Shown piece after piece: positions 7,809-13,462 of a DNA stretch of 13,947 nt. The notes under the pieces were generated by a model, which had not been told where the DNA came from, did not search any database, and saw only the letters and a program-made list of their open reading frames with translations. The stretch's first letter is position 1, and each line of letters starts with the position of its first letter. Origin of the DNA: Candidatus Dadabacteria bacterium (lineage in GTDB: Bacteria; Desulfobacterota_D; UBA1144; Nemesobacterales; CSP1-2); contig JAKEHC010000093.1 of the NCBI GenBank assembly GCA_022615255.1, positions 1 through 13,947 of the forward strand. The letters are read 5' to 3'. Position numbers and translations under genes: made by a program.

Positions 7809-7935
7809 TACTTTCCTCCCTCGTTTAAAGAAACTGCTCTATAGTTTGAAAACATAAACTAAATGGGTCTTACACCAATACCGGAGGCTATTATTATTCA
7901 CACCTGACTCGATCATCAGAGTTAAAGGTCTAGTT

Positions 7936-7974
7936 TAATAAAAATAGGGAGCTTGCTTAGAAGGAGCCCCCTAT
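7936..7974 (-). terminator. Rho-independent terminator of the Hsp20 gene
   Basis: Read on the - strand, ATAGGGGGCT (7974-7965) pairs with AGCTCCCTAT (7953-7944): ten base pairs including one G-U, around an 11-nt loop. TTTTTATTA follows directly. The hairpin begins 10 nt past the Hsp20 stop codon. It cleanly separates the Hsp20 transcript from the DUF2934-UspA genes downstream. Confidence 0.8.
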
Positions 7975-7983
7975 CTTATGATT

Positions 7984-8439
7984 TTATTTAACCTCTACCT
8001 TAACCTCTTTTGGCTTGGATTCCTCAGCCTTAGGCAGGTGTATTTCGAGTACGCCATTCTTAAAACTCGCCTTTACTTTATCTGCCTTCACTTTGGCAGG
8101 TAGATTCAACATCCTTGAAAAACTACCGTACGACCTTTCTGCGTAATAGTAGTCTTCTTCCTTTACCTCTTCTTCCTTCTTCGTTTCACCCTTTATGGTG
8201 AGCGTGTTATTTGAGACAGAGATATTGATATTTTCCTTTTCAACGCCTGGGACCTCGGCCTTAACGATTATCTCATCCTTTTTGTCAAACATATCAACTG
8301 ATGGAGAGATTTCTTGCAATTCTTTAAGCCTTCTCCAACTCGGGAATTTTCTCCACATGCGTGGCAGAAAGGGTTCTTCAAAGAAGTCTTCAAACCATCT
8401 CTCCATTTCCTTTGGGGGCGACCATTTAATAAGCGCCAT
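7984..8439 (-). CDS. Small heat shock protein, Hsp20/alpha-crystallin family
   Basis: This 151-aa ATP-independent holdase binds unfolding proteins in the cytoplasm. The N-terminal arm (1-45) is rich in Trp, Phe and Arg and contains RWFEDFFEEPF. The alpha-crystallin domain spans about 46-140. It opens PSVDMFDKKDEIIVKAEVPGVEKENI and ends in the hallmark A.F.NGVLEIHLPK (about 124-137). The tail KEVKVEVK carries a V-x-V version of the C-terminal I-x-I anchor. The SD (GGAGGT) is strong. The gene is monocistronic between a 298-nt upstream region with palindromes and a strong terminator. No CIRCE element is visible. Confidence 0.93.
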   Translation of the reverse strand: MALIKWSPPKEMERWFEDFFEEPFLPRMWRKFPSWRRLKELQEISPSVDMFDKKDEIIVKAEVPGVEKENINISVSNNTLTIKGETKKEEEVKEEDYYYAERSYGSFSRMLNLPAKVKADKVKASFKNGVLEIHLPKAEESKPKEVKVEVK

Positions 8440-8501
8440 GATACTTACCTCCTTTTTTAAATTACTTACACAGAATAAATATGCAAATGTTATGCCACTT
8501 G

Positions 8502-8555
8502 CAATTCGATTATTTATATATTGGTAAAAAGAAATTTAGGCTATATATCGAATTG
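8502..8555. promoter_or_regulatory. 9-bp inverted repeat upstream of Hsp20
   Basis: CAATTCGAT (8502-8510) and ATCGAATTG (8547-8555) are exact inverted copies 36 nt apart. The A/T-rich interval includes TATTTATATA and TATATAT. The centre lies about 90 nt upstream of the Hsp20 ATG, where an operator or a promoter-spanning pair of half-sites could act. It is not CIRCE and its regulator is unknown. Confidence 0.4.
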
Positions 8556-8652
8556 ATGGTTTTGTCAGATGTCTGAAAATAGGACAATGATTTAACTCGA
8601 TAATTCTCTTTATTTGTAACACATCCCTGCCTATTATAAGGGGAGTGTAAGG

Positions 8653-8673
8653 GTGGAATTAGTAATTCCCACA
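8653..8673. promoter_or_regulatory. Short palindrome between UspA and Hsp20
   Basis: GGAATTA-G-TAATTCC (8655-8669) is a perfect 7-bp dyad, extendable to GTGG/CCAC with one bulged C. It lies between the end of the UspA gene (8738) and the Hsp20 gene. No T-run follows on the - strand, so an operator is as likely as a terminator. Confidence 0.3.
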
Positions 8674-8737
8674 ACCAGAAGCATATTGAAATTTCAGATC
8701 TGTATCAAAGAGGGGTAATAACTCAAGACATTTCTAT

Positions 8738-9640
8738 TTATTTTGTTGGTTTCATTACCAGGATTGAACAAGGGGCTTCCTGTATCACCTTTTCAGCAAC
8801 GCTTCCTAACATAAGCTTCTTCATGCCTTTTCGCCCGTGTGTATTCATAACTATAATGTCTGGTTTCTCGTCCTCAGCATAACGAATAATTCCTAGGTAG
8901 GGGTTTATTGATTCTATTACCTTATGCTTAATCTTTACTTTATTACCTTCTTGGAAATGTATCTCAGCAATCTTATTTTTAAGTTCGCTATCGTGTAGAC
9001 CCCTTATCTCGTTTAATACCTTTAATGGGAATTCATAAGGATATGAAATTAGCTCTAATACATAGATAACGGAAATAATTCCGTTAAATGTTCTGCCTAA
9101 AGAGACCGCATATTTTAAAGCCGTATCGAATTTCTCGGATACATCAAATGGCACGAGTATTTTTCTTATCCTTGTTATCGTTTTTTCTCTCCTGCCTTTC
9201 ACAGCGAGTATGGGCAATCGAGATCTCTGTAGCACTTTAATTGTATTACTGCCTATTAACATTCTATCCTTAAGTCCCATGCCTCTTTTTCCCATCACAA
9301 TGAAGTCCACCTTCTCTTCGTTAGAAACCTCGATAATCTTTTCATGTGGTGTCCCGGATAAAACCTTGAATGAGAATTTTAACCCCTCTCTCTCGAGTTC
9401 TTCCTGAACCCCTTCGAACATATTAAACCAGTTGGCTTTGATCGTGGTGTCTTCAGTCAGTCCTCTAATGTCTAATCTCTCGCCAAGAAGCCCCAAGAAC
9501 CCTTTATCAATGGACTTGATAACATGAAGCCCTAAGATCTCTGAATTGAATGCTTTTGCGAAGATTTTTGCGTAGCTTAACGCTTCCTTAGATTCTCTTG
9601 ATCCATCCGTTGTCCAAAGTATTTTATCTATGTTTACCAT
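8738..9640 (-). CDS. Tandem-domain universal stress protein
   Basis: This 300-aa protein has two Usp domains, about 1-150 and 158-300. It begins VNIDKILWTTDGSRES. Domain 1 has an intact ATP motif (GKRGMGLKDRMLIGSN) and domain 2 the NTHGRKG...LGSV variant. This is the same arrangement as the paralogue at 5664-6557, so the two probably arose by duplication. SD GAGGA lies upstream of the ATG. An 86-nt gap separates it from the DUF2267 gene and contains its own plausible promoter. It presumably acts as a cytoplasmic ATP-binding stress factor; partners are unknown. Confidence 0.9.
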   Translation of the reverse strand: MVNIDKILWTTDGSRESKEALSYAKIFAKAFNSEILGLHVIKSIDKGFLGLLGERLDIRGLTEDTTIKANWFNMFEGVQEELEREGLKFSFKVLSGTPHEKIIEVSNEEKVDFIVMGKRGMGLKDRMLIGSNTIKVLQRSRLPILAVKGRREKTITRIRKILVPFDVSEKFDTALKYAVSLGRTFNGIISVIYVLELISYPYEFPLKVLNEIRGLHDSELKNKIAEIHFQEGNKVKIKHKVIESINPYLGIIRYAEDEKPDIIVMNTHGRKGMKKLMLGSVAEKVIQEAPCSILVMKPTK

Positions 9641-9689
9641 TTCTTATCCTCACTATTAAAATGAGATAAAAACAGTGCCAAGTCAGTCA

Positions 9690-9719
9690 ATGATAACTGC
9701 ATTGCTAATTATGTGACAA
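9690..9719 (-). promoter_or_regulatory. Sigma70-type promoter of the 8738-9640 UspA gene
   Basis: On the - strand, TTGTCA (9719-9714) and TATCAT (9695-9690) are 18 nt apart, each matching consensus at five of six positions. The predicted start is near 9683 and the leader ~43 nt. An alternative pair, TTGACT (9690-9685) with TATCTC (9668-9663), overlaps it. Confidence 0.45.
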
Positions 9720-9726
9720 GATAAGG

Positions 9727-10110
9727 CTAGGCTGAGAGCCACATCTCTTTTAGGTGTCTTGGTAATTGAGCGGCAACGTCGTCCGCCTCGCCCTTCGTTA
9801 TCTGTTCTTTAAGAACCTTAAAAACGGTGTTAGCCACCACTTCAGCCATGAGTATGCTCTCTAACCGCCCATCCATCATTATTCTTTCCAGGAACTCATC
9901 CTTGTGGAATTTTATCACCCCCTTTTCTTCGACCTCCTCCCACATCTCCTTTATACCGGATGGGAGTTGTGACATCAAATCTCTGCTTTCATTCTCGGTT
10001 AACCTGGCACTCAGAAGGTGAAAAACCACCTTGCAAAGCTCTTCTGCCCTTTCTCTTGCGTTTATGTGTGCGTACTCCTGAACCCTTTTTAAGAACTGTC
10101 CCTTATCCAT
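9727..10110 (-). CDS. DUF2267 domain protein
   Basis: This 127-aa protein starts at ATG 10110, chosen because AGGAGGG lies just upstream; a longer frame to 10164 would add 18 residues with no SD. It is all-helical and internally duplicated. SRDLMSQLPSGIKEMW (about 42-57) and ADDVAAQLPRHLKEMW (about 109-124) are equivalent positions of the two DUF2267 repeats, each preceded by a helix of the FLKRV/FLERI type. DUF2267 proteins are uncharacterised and often lie near Usp, Hsp20 and other stress genes, as here. It is the first gene of the - strand stress cluster. Confidence 0.85.
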   Translation of the reverse strand: MDKGQFLKRVQEYAHINARERAEELCKVVFHLLSARLTENESRDLMSQLPSGIKEMWEEVEEKGVIKFHKDEFLERIMMDGRLESILMAEVVANTVFKVLKEQITKGEADDVAAQLPRHLKEMWLSA

Positions 10111-10420
10111 CTTATCCCTCCTGAATAAAAATTGAGTTTTGCCTGTATACATAAAAACAAGCAATTTTTATACCACGAAGGGGATGAAGAAATCTATTTA
10201 AATTCTCCCCTTGAAAAGGGCGGTTAGAGGGGACTTCAACTATCATTGCGACCCCTGTAGGGGCTGAACACTGTTCAGCCCGGTTTGTCGAAGGGGAAGC
10301 AATCCCTCCGATTAAATCGGGGATCTAAACCGTGGGACAGGGGATTATCAATTTCAAGGTTGAGTTAAAAGGATAAAGGGTTGAGGTGCCGAGATGGGAA
10401 TCACCTGTCTTATGGCAGGC
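10111..10420. other. 310-nt gap occupied by palindromic repeats
   Basis: No gene is visible. The centre (about 10205-10325) is made of stacked palindromes, described separately. The right-hand ~90 bases before the sigma-factor stop show only a short TCACCAAGGTGA dyad at 10421-10432 and no T-rich terminator. Confidence 0.6.
10205..10325. repeat. Composite palindromic repeat, copy 3
   Basis: Several dyads are stacked here: CCCC-TTGAAA-AGGG near 10207-10220; a perfect 21-nt palindrome GGGCTGAACA-C-TGTTCAGCCC (10261-10281); outer arms ATTGC (10245-10249) and GCAAT (10299-10303); and CCGATT-A-AATCGG (10308-10320). The ATTGCG...GAAGCAATC ends relate it loosely to the repeat at 2282. It marks the junction between the low-G+C stress cluster and the higher-G+C sigma block. 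Confidence 0.6.
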
Positions 10421-11122
10421 TCACCTTGGTGATGCCAGATTGGTGTCTAGATTCTCTTGAGGGGCTATCCTCTTAAACACTGCTGACACAACGTGATCGC
10501 AACGTGAGCCGGCAAACTGGAATGACTGGGTAGTCACAGTCCCAATGCGTGAATAGAGCTCTTTGCGTAGTAAAGCCCGTGCCCTGTGTAAGCGGGTTTT
10601 GACGGCCTCTTCGCTGATATCGAGGCACTCAGCCGTCTCGGCTATGCTCATCTCTTCAACGTCTCTAAGCATAAAAACCGTACGATAGGCCTCAGGCAGT
10701 GTATCGACAGCGGCTTCCAACGCTGCACTTAGCTCCCGAGCGAGTACCTCCTGCTCAGGGTTTCGTGTTTTTGATGTAAATAAGCTCATGCTGTTTCCCT
10801 CCACTTCTTGTTCCGAGTCAATCTCTACAAACCGACTACGCCGGCGAAGGCGCGCGAAGGATTCATGCACTGCGATCTTGGTCAGCCAAGTTGAAAACTT
10901 GGCATCCCCAGCAAACTGGTTAAGGTGTGTGTAGCCACGGACTAAAGCATCTTGCACCACGTCTTCCGCTTCGCTGTCATCTCTCAGTATAGAGCGAGCA
11001 ACGCGATAGAGTCGCTGATTGTAGCGCCGCATGAGTATTTCAAAAAGTGCAATCTCACCGGCGAGTACCTTCTTCACAACCTCTTCGTCGGGCATCGCGT
11101 CCGCATTTGCCTTAATGCACAT
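10421..11122 (-). CDS. ECF-type RNA polymerase sigma factor
   Basis: This 233-aa protein has sigma region 2 at about residues 26-96 (RYNQRLYRVARSIL, EAEDVVQDAL, FSTWLTKIAVHESFARLRRR). Region 4 is at about 132-188 (LPEAYRTVFMLRDVEEMSIAETAECL, then the helix-turn-helix EEAVKTRLHRARALLRKEL). Regions 1 and 3 are absent, as expected for the ECF group. A ~40-residue C-terminal extension contains FAGSRCDHVV (203-212). AGAGGG lies ~12 nt before ATG 11122. No anti-sigma gene is adjacent, so control may lie in the extension, at a distant locus, or in transcription itself. It diverges from the exported cupredoxin operon, and both sides carry the same promoter-like motif, suggesting autoregulation. Codons are richer in G+C than in the stress cluster. 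Confidence 0.92.
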   Translation of the reverse strand: MCIKANADAMPDEEVVKKVLAGEIALFEILMRRYNQRLYRVARSILRDDSEAEDVVQDALVRGYTHLNQFAGDAKFSTWLTKIAVHESFARLRRRSRFVEIDSEQEVEGNSMSLFTSKTRNPEQEVLARELSAALEAAVDTLPEAYRTVFMLRDVEEMSIAETAECLDISEEAVKTRLHRARALLRKELYSRIGTVTTQSFQFAGSRCDHVVSAVFKRIAPQENLDTNLASPR

Positions 11123-11160
11123 CGTGACAACTGCCCTCTTTTAGTCTAAAGACTCTAATA

Positions 11161-11192
11161 TAAATAGATTCCTTCCCCTTAAAAAGGTTACA
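11161..11192 (-). promoter_or_regulatory. Putative ECF promoter of the sigma gene
   Basis: On the - strand TGTAACC (11192-11186) is followed after exactly 17 nt by TCTATTTA (11168-11161). The AAC-containing -35 is typical of ECF promoters (for example TGTAAC for B. subtilis SigX). The expected start is near 11154, giving a ~30-nt leader. The same motif and spacing occur on the other strand at 11213-11244. Confidence 0.65.
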
Positions 11193-11212
11193 AAAACATC
11201 CTTTATTTAACC

Positions 11213-11244
11213 TGTAACCAATCCTTTCCTCGGAACTCTATATA
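11213..11244 (+). promoter_or_regulatory. Putative ECF promoter of the His-rich protein/cupredoxin operon
   Basis: TGTAACC (11213-11219), 17 nt, then TCTATATA (11237-11244). It matches the divergent motif at 11161-11192 at all seven -35 positions and seven of eight -10 positions with equal spacing. The expected start is near 11251, ~34 nt before the ATG at 11285 and upstream of the SD. Together the two -35 boxes form an inverted repeat with a 20-nt centre. Confidence 0.65.
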
Positions 11245-11284
11245 GTATATGACGGAAATTAAATCTAAAAAAGGAGGTAGCAAG

Positions 11285-11710
11285 ATGAGACAATTGATAA
11301 TCAGCCTCATACTATCAGCACTTTGCCTTATGGCTTTATTGGGCAATGCTAGTATGTCACTAGCACAGGAGAAAGCGCCGCCGGGTGGCGAATTTAAAAA
11401 GGTAAGCGCGCTGGTGCAGTTGCCTGATTTTCTCCCCGGTCTTGGTACGCTGTACGTCAATCCTGCCACTCTTCCGGCGGGCCCGTTTCTAGCATACGAC
11501 CGTCAGGGCAATCTGGTCAGCACGGTTTATATGATTCCCTTGAAGGATATTAATGATCACAAAGCCTTCAACAATCTGACAGTCGCACAGGGACCTAAGG
11601 TAGACCACGTAGACATGTACTACAACGCTGGTCATCCAGGTGTTCCCGAACCGCATTACCATGTCATACTGTGGTATATATCACCCGAGAAGACAGCTGC
11701 GCTCAAGTAA
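11285..11710 (+). CDS. Exported His-rich protein, possibly TTHB210/DUF5602-like
   Basis: This 141-aa protein starts at ATG 11285, where AAAGGAGGT is ideally spaced; a frame from 11249 would put 12 residues before the signal peptide and overlap the promoter. A Sec signal (1-27, MRQLIISLILSALCLMALLG...SLA|QE) leads to a ~114-residue periplasmic domain. Its C-terminal part holds HVDMYYNAGHPGVPEPHYHVILW, with H108, H117, H124 and H126, which could bind metal. It recalls TTHB210-type proteins (DUF5602); in Thermus TTHB210 is itself controlled by an ECF sigma factor, which would fit the neighbour here, but the homology is from memory. The next gene starts 13 nt after its stop, so the two form an operon. 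Confidence 0.75.
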   Translation: MRQLIISLILSALCLMALLGNASMSLAQEKAPPGGEFKKVSALVQLPDFLPGLGTLYVNPATLPAGPFLAYDRQGNLVSTVYMIPLKDINDHKAFNNLTVAQGPKVDHVDMYYNAGHPGVPEPHYHVILWYISPEKTAALK

Positions 11711-11723
11711 CACTGGAGACTGC

Positions 11724-12287
11724 ATGCTGACACGGCGAAACTTCATGAAGGCTGGCGGGGTAGCTCTCGCCAGCCTTGCCATTCCGAGCATAGTTGGTTT
11801 CGGAGCGCCCTATACGGCGCGAGTAGCTCAGATTGTCGAGATTTTTATGAAGAGTGACCCGCAGGGTAGCGAGGTGTGGTTTGATCCAATCGGTGTTTAC
11901 ATCGAGCCCGGTCAAACGGTTCGATGGATTGTCATGGATAATGTCCACACTACAACTGCCTATCACCCTAAAAATGACATGCACTCGTTACGGATTCCCG
12001 AGGGCGCAACACCGTGGGATTCAGGCTTTCTGGTGAACAAGGGTGATCATTTCGACCTGACACTCACGGTTGAAGGTGTGTACGACTACTTCTGTATGCC
12101 GCATGAACAGGCGGGGATGGTCGGCAGAATTGTGGTTGGTAAGCCTGCTGGTCCAGGCGCCCTGTCATTCGATTACTTCAAAGGCAAGCCAGGCACTTCA
12201 AATTGGAAGCCAGTGCCAATTTCTGCCCAGAAGGCTTTCCCAAGCGTTGAAGTGGTATTGAAGCAAAAAATCGTCAGGCGAGGATGA
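11724..12287 (+). CDS. Tat-exported cupredoxin (plastocyanin-like)
   Basis: This 187-aa protein starts at ATG 11724 with CTGGAG upstream; longer in-frame starts overlap the preceding gene. The N-terminus TRRNFMKAGGVALASLAIPS has a Tat motif (RR at 4-5), so it is probably folded with copper before export. Residues ~50-138 are a cupredoxin fold: EPGQTVRWIVMDNVHTTTAYHP supplies H75 (or H81), and YDYFCMPHEQAGMVG supplies C124, H127 and M132. The C-x2-H-x4-M spacing is that of type 1 copper sites in pseudoazurin-like proteins. A ~48-residue C-terminal tail follows. It is likely a periplasmic electron carrier or copper protein and its partner is unknown. It is the second gene of the operon driven from the ECF-like promoter. 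Confidence 0.88.
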   Translation: MLTRRNFMKAGGVALASLAIPSIVGFGAPYTARVAQIVEIFMKSDPQGSEVWFDPIGVYIEPGQTVRWIVMDNVHTTTAYHPKNDMHSLRIPEGATPWDSGFLVNKGDHFDLTLTVEGVYDYFCMPHEQAGMVGRIVVGKPAGPGALSFDYFKGKPGTSNWKPVPISAQKAFPSVEVVLKQKIVRRG

Positions 12288-12428
12288 CCCGTAACACATG
12301 GGCTCGGCTTCGAGGGAAAGTCGCTTCGTGGAACATACAAAATCAGGCGGTTTGGTAATTGTTAGTTAATTCATAAAGTTTACGAATAAAATGGTGAGAT
12401 AAAGGTGCTAGAGGGATCCATGGGGAAA

Positions 12429-12455
12429 TTGGATAAATCTTAAATCGGTTATAAT
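12429..12455 (+). promoter_or_regulatory. Possible promoter of the chlorite dismutase family gene
   Basis: A perfect TATAAT (12450-12455) is preceded by TTGGAT (12429-12434) at a short 15-nt spacing. The start would fall near 12461, giving a leader of only ~15 nt that begins just before the SD (AAGGAGA, 12464-12470). The TGTAACC-N17-TCTA motif is not seen in this 188-nt gap, which holds nothing else clear. Confidence 0.4.
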
Positions 12456-12475
12456 CAAAGAATAAGGAGAATGTT

Positions 12476-13204
12476 ATGGAAATGACATCCCTGCTCACTG
12501 GGCTCGCAGCATTAGCATTATTCGGTTTTGTGTCAACAGCGCCATCAGAACGCACATGGGTTCTCTTTGTCGCTAGCTCAGACGAACATCTACTAAATGA
12601 AATCGCTGGGGGACAGAATGCTCGTGTGAACAAATACAGAATTGAGGCAATTACTCCAGTTACAGGTAAGGTCCCAACCGGGCTCGCTCCAGGTTGGAGT
12701 GTTGTTCGCCTTGAAAGCGATGCTCCTATACAGCTTCCAGAGGAATTCAAATCTGCCTCCAAAGGTCGAATTATTACTTTTCGTGGAGTAACGGAGAGTC
12801 TGCATTACACAAGCGAAACCCAACGCAAGGAACTAAATGCACGCTCACGCGAAGAGCTCAAACCGTCAAATGAAACCACTGCAGTGTTGATTCCAATTGG
12901 GAAGTCGCTGAAATGGTGGCAGCTTGCTCAGGACCAACGGGAAGCCTACTTCCAAACCAGCGACACGTATAAGGGTCATACTGCAATTGGACTTAGCTAT
13001 GTAGACCGGGTGTTCCGGAAGCTTTACCACTCACGTTATATAAACACGTCGGCTCCCTATGATTTCCTCACGTATTTTGAGTTCAAAGATAGCCATAGGG
13101 ATGACTTCAAGAAACTACTCAATGAGCTACGGGACACTGCGGTAAGTCCTGAGTGGAATTACGTAGAGCTGGAGTACGAGATTTGGATGAGGAAGATTGA
13201 CTAA
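12476..13204 (+). CDS. cld: Chlorite dismutase family hemoprotein, probably exported
   Basis: This 242-aa protein belongs to the heme b family whose true members convert chlorite to chloride and O2. Compared from memory with Nitrospira Cld, the active-site residues are kept: K143 and W147 (IPIGKSLKWW), proximal heme ligand H168 (GHTAIGLSYV), and distal R181 (VFRKLYHS), which lies 13 residues after the His. Coproheme decarboxylases have Gln in place of that Arg, so this is not a HemQ type. An extra ~5 residues (TSDTYKG) lie before H168. Residues 3-22 are hydrophobic (SLLTGLAALALFGFVSTA), suggesting a signal peptide or anchor and a periplasmic location; the n-region lacks Lys/Arg, so this is uncertain. 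A strong SD (AAGGAGA) precedes ATG 12476. Activity on chlorite versus another oxidant role cannot be decided. Confidence 0.85.
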   Translation: MEMTSLLTGLAALALFGFVSTAPSERTWVLFVASSDEHLLNEIAGGQNARVNKYRIEAITPVTGKVPTGLAPGWSVVRLESDAPIQLPEEFKSASKGRIITFRGVTESLHYTSETQRKELNARSREELKPSNETTAVLIPIGKSLKWWQLAQDQREAYFQTSDTYKGHTAIGLSYVDRVFRKLYHSRYINTSAPYDFLTYFEFKDSHRDDFKKLLNELRDTAVSPEWNYVELEYEIWMRKID

Positions 13205-13462
13205 ACCCGGAATGTACTTCTGGCGTTACTGATACATATCATTAACTGATCTTAACGTGTTTTATACAATTTCAAGAAAATCTTTTCTGATAGCTTAAGC
13301 CTCATAGTTAAACTTTGGTTCATTGGAATCAATGGTCTCCTTTCCTTTGACATAACTTTTAACAACAAGAACCACTTGGAACCTATTTTGTTTTGTCTAA
13401 GTCCCCGCAGTAATATTGCTTGATTCATATTTATGCATGAAATGGCATAATATATCTGTGTA

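Noticed and set aside
8440..8737. CIRCE (HrcA) operator before Hsp20
   Set aside because: No TTAGCACTC-N9-GAGTGCTAA-like sequence is present; the inverted repeat found has a different sequence and spacing.
10111..10164. 18-residue N-terminal extension of the DUF2267 protein
   Set aside because: The AGGAGGG site sits inside this extension, directly before ATG 10110.
491..10325. CRISPR-like repeats
   Set aside because: The repeats are three diverged palindromic elements kilobases apart, with no regular spacer pattern and no cas genes.
11249..11284. Upstream start for the His-rich exported protein
   Set aside because: It lies at the predicted transcript start, has no SD, and would precede the signal peptide; ATG 11285 has an ideal SD.
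11640..11723. N-terminal extension of the cupredoxin
   Set aside because: It overlaps the upstream gene in another frame and would bury the Tat signal.
12288..12340. Terminator after the cupredoxin gene
   Set aside because: Only a 4-bp CTCG/CGAG stem with no T-run is visible.
12476..13204. Coproheme decarboxylase (HemQ/ChdC)
   Set aside because: The distal Arg of true chlorite dismutases is present at R181, and a signal-like N-terminus does not suit cytoplasmic heme synthesis.
13205..13462. Cobalamin riboswitch or NrdR box before nrdJ
   Set aside because: No B12-box-like segment or paired ACACNATATNNNGTGT-type boxes could be recognised in the gap.
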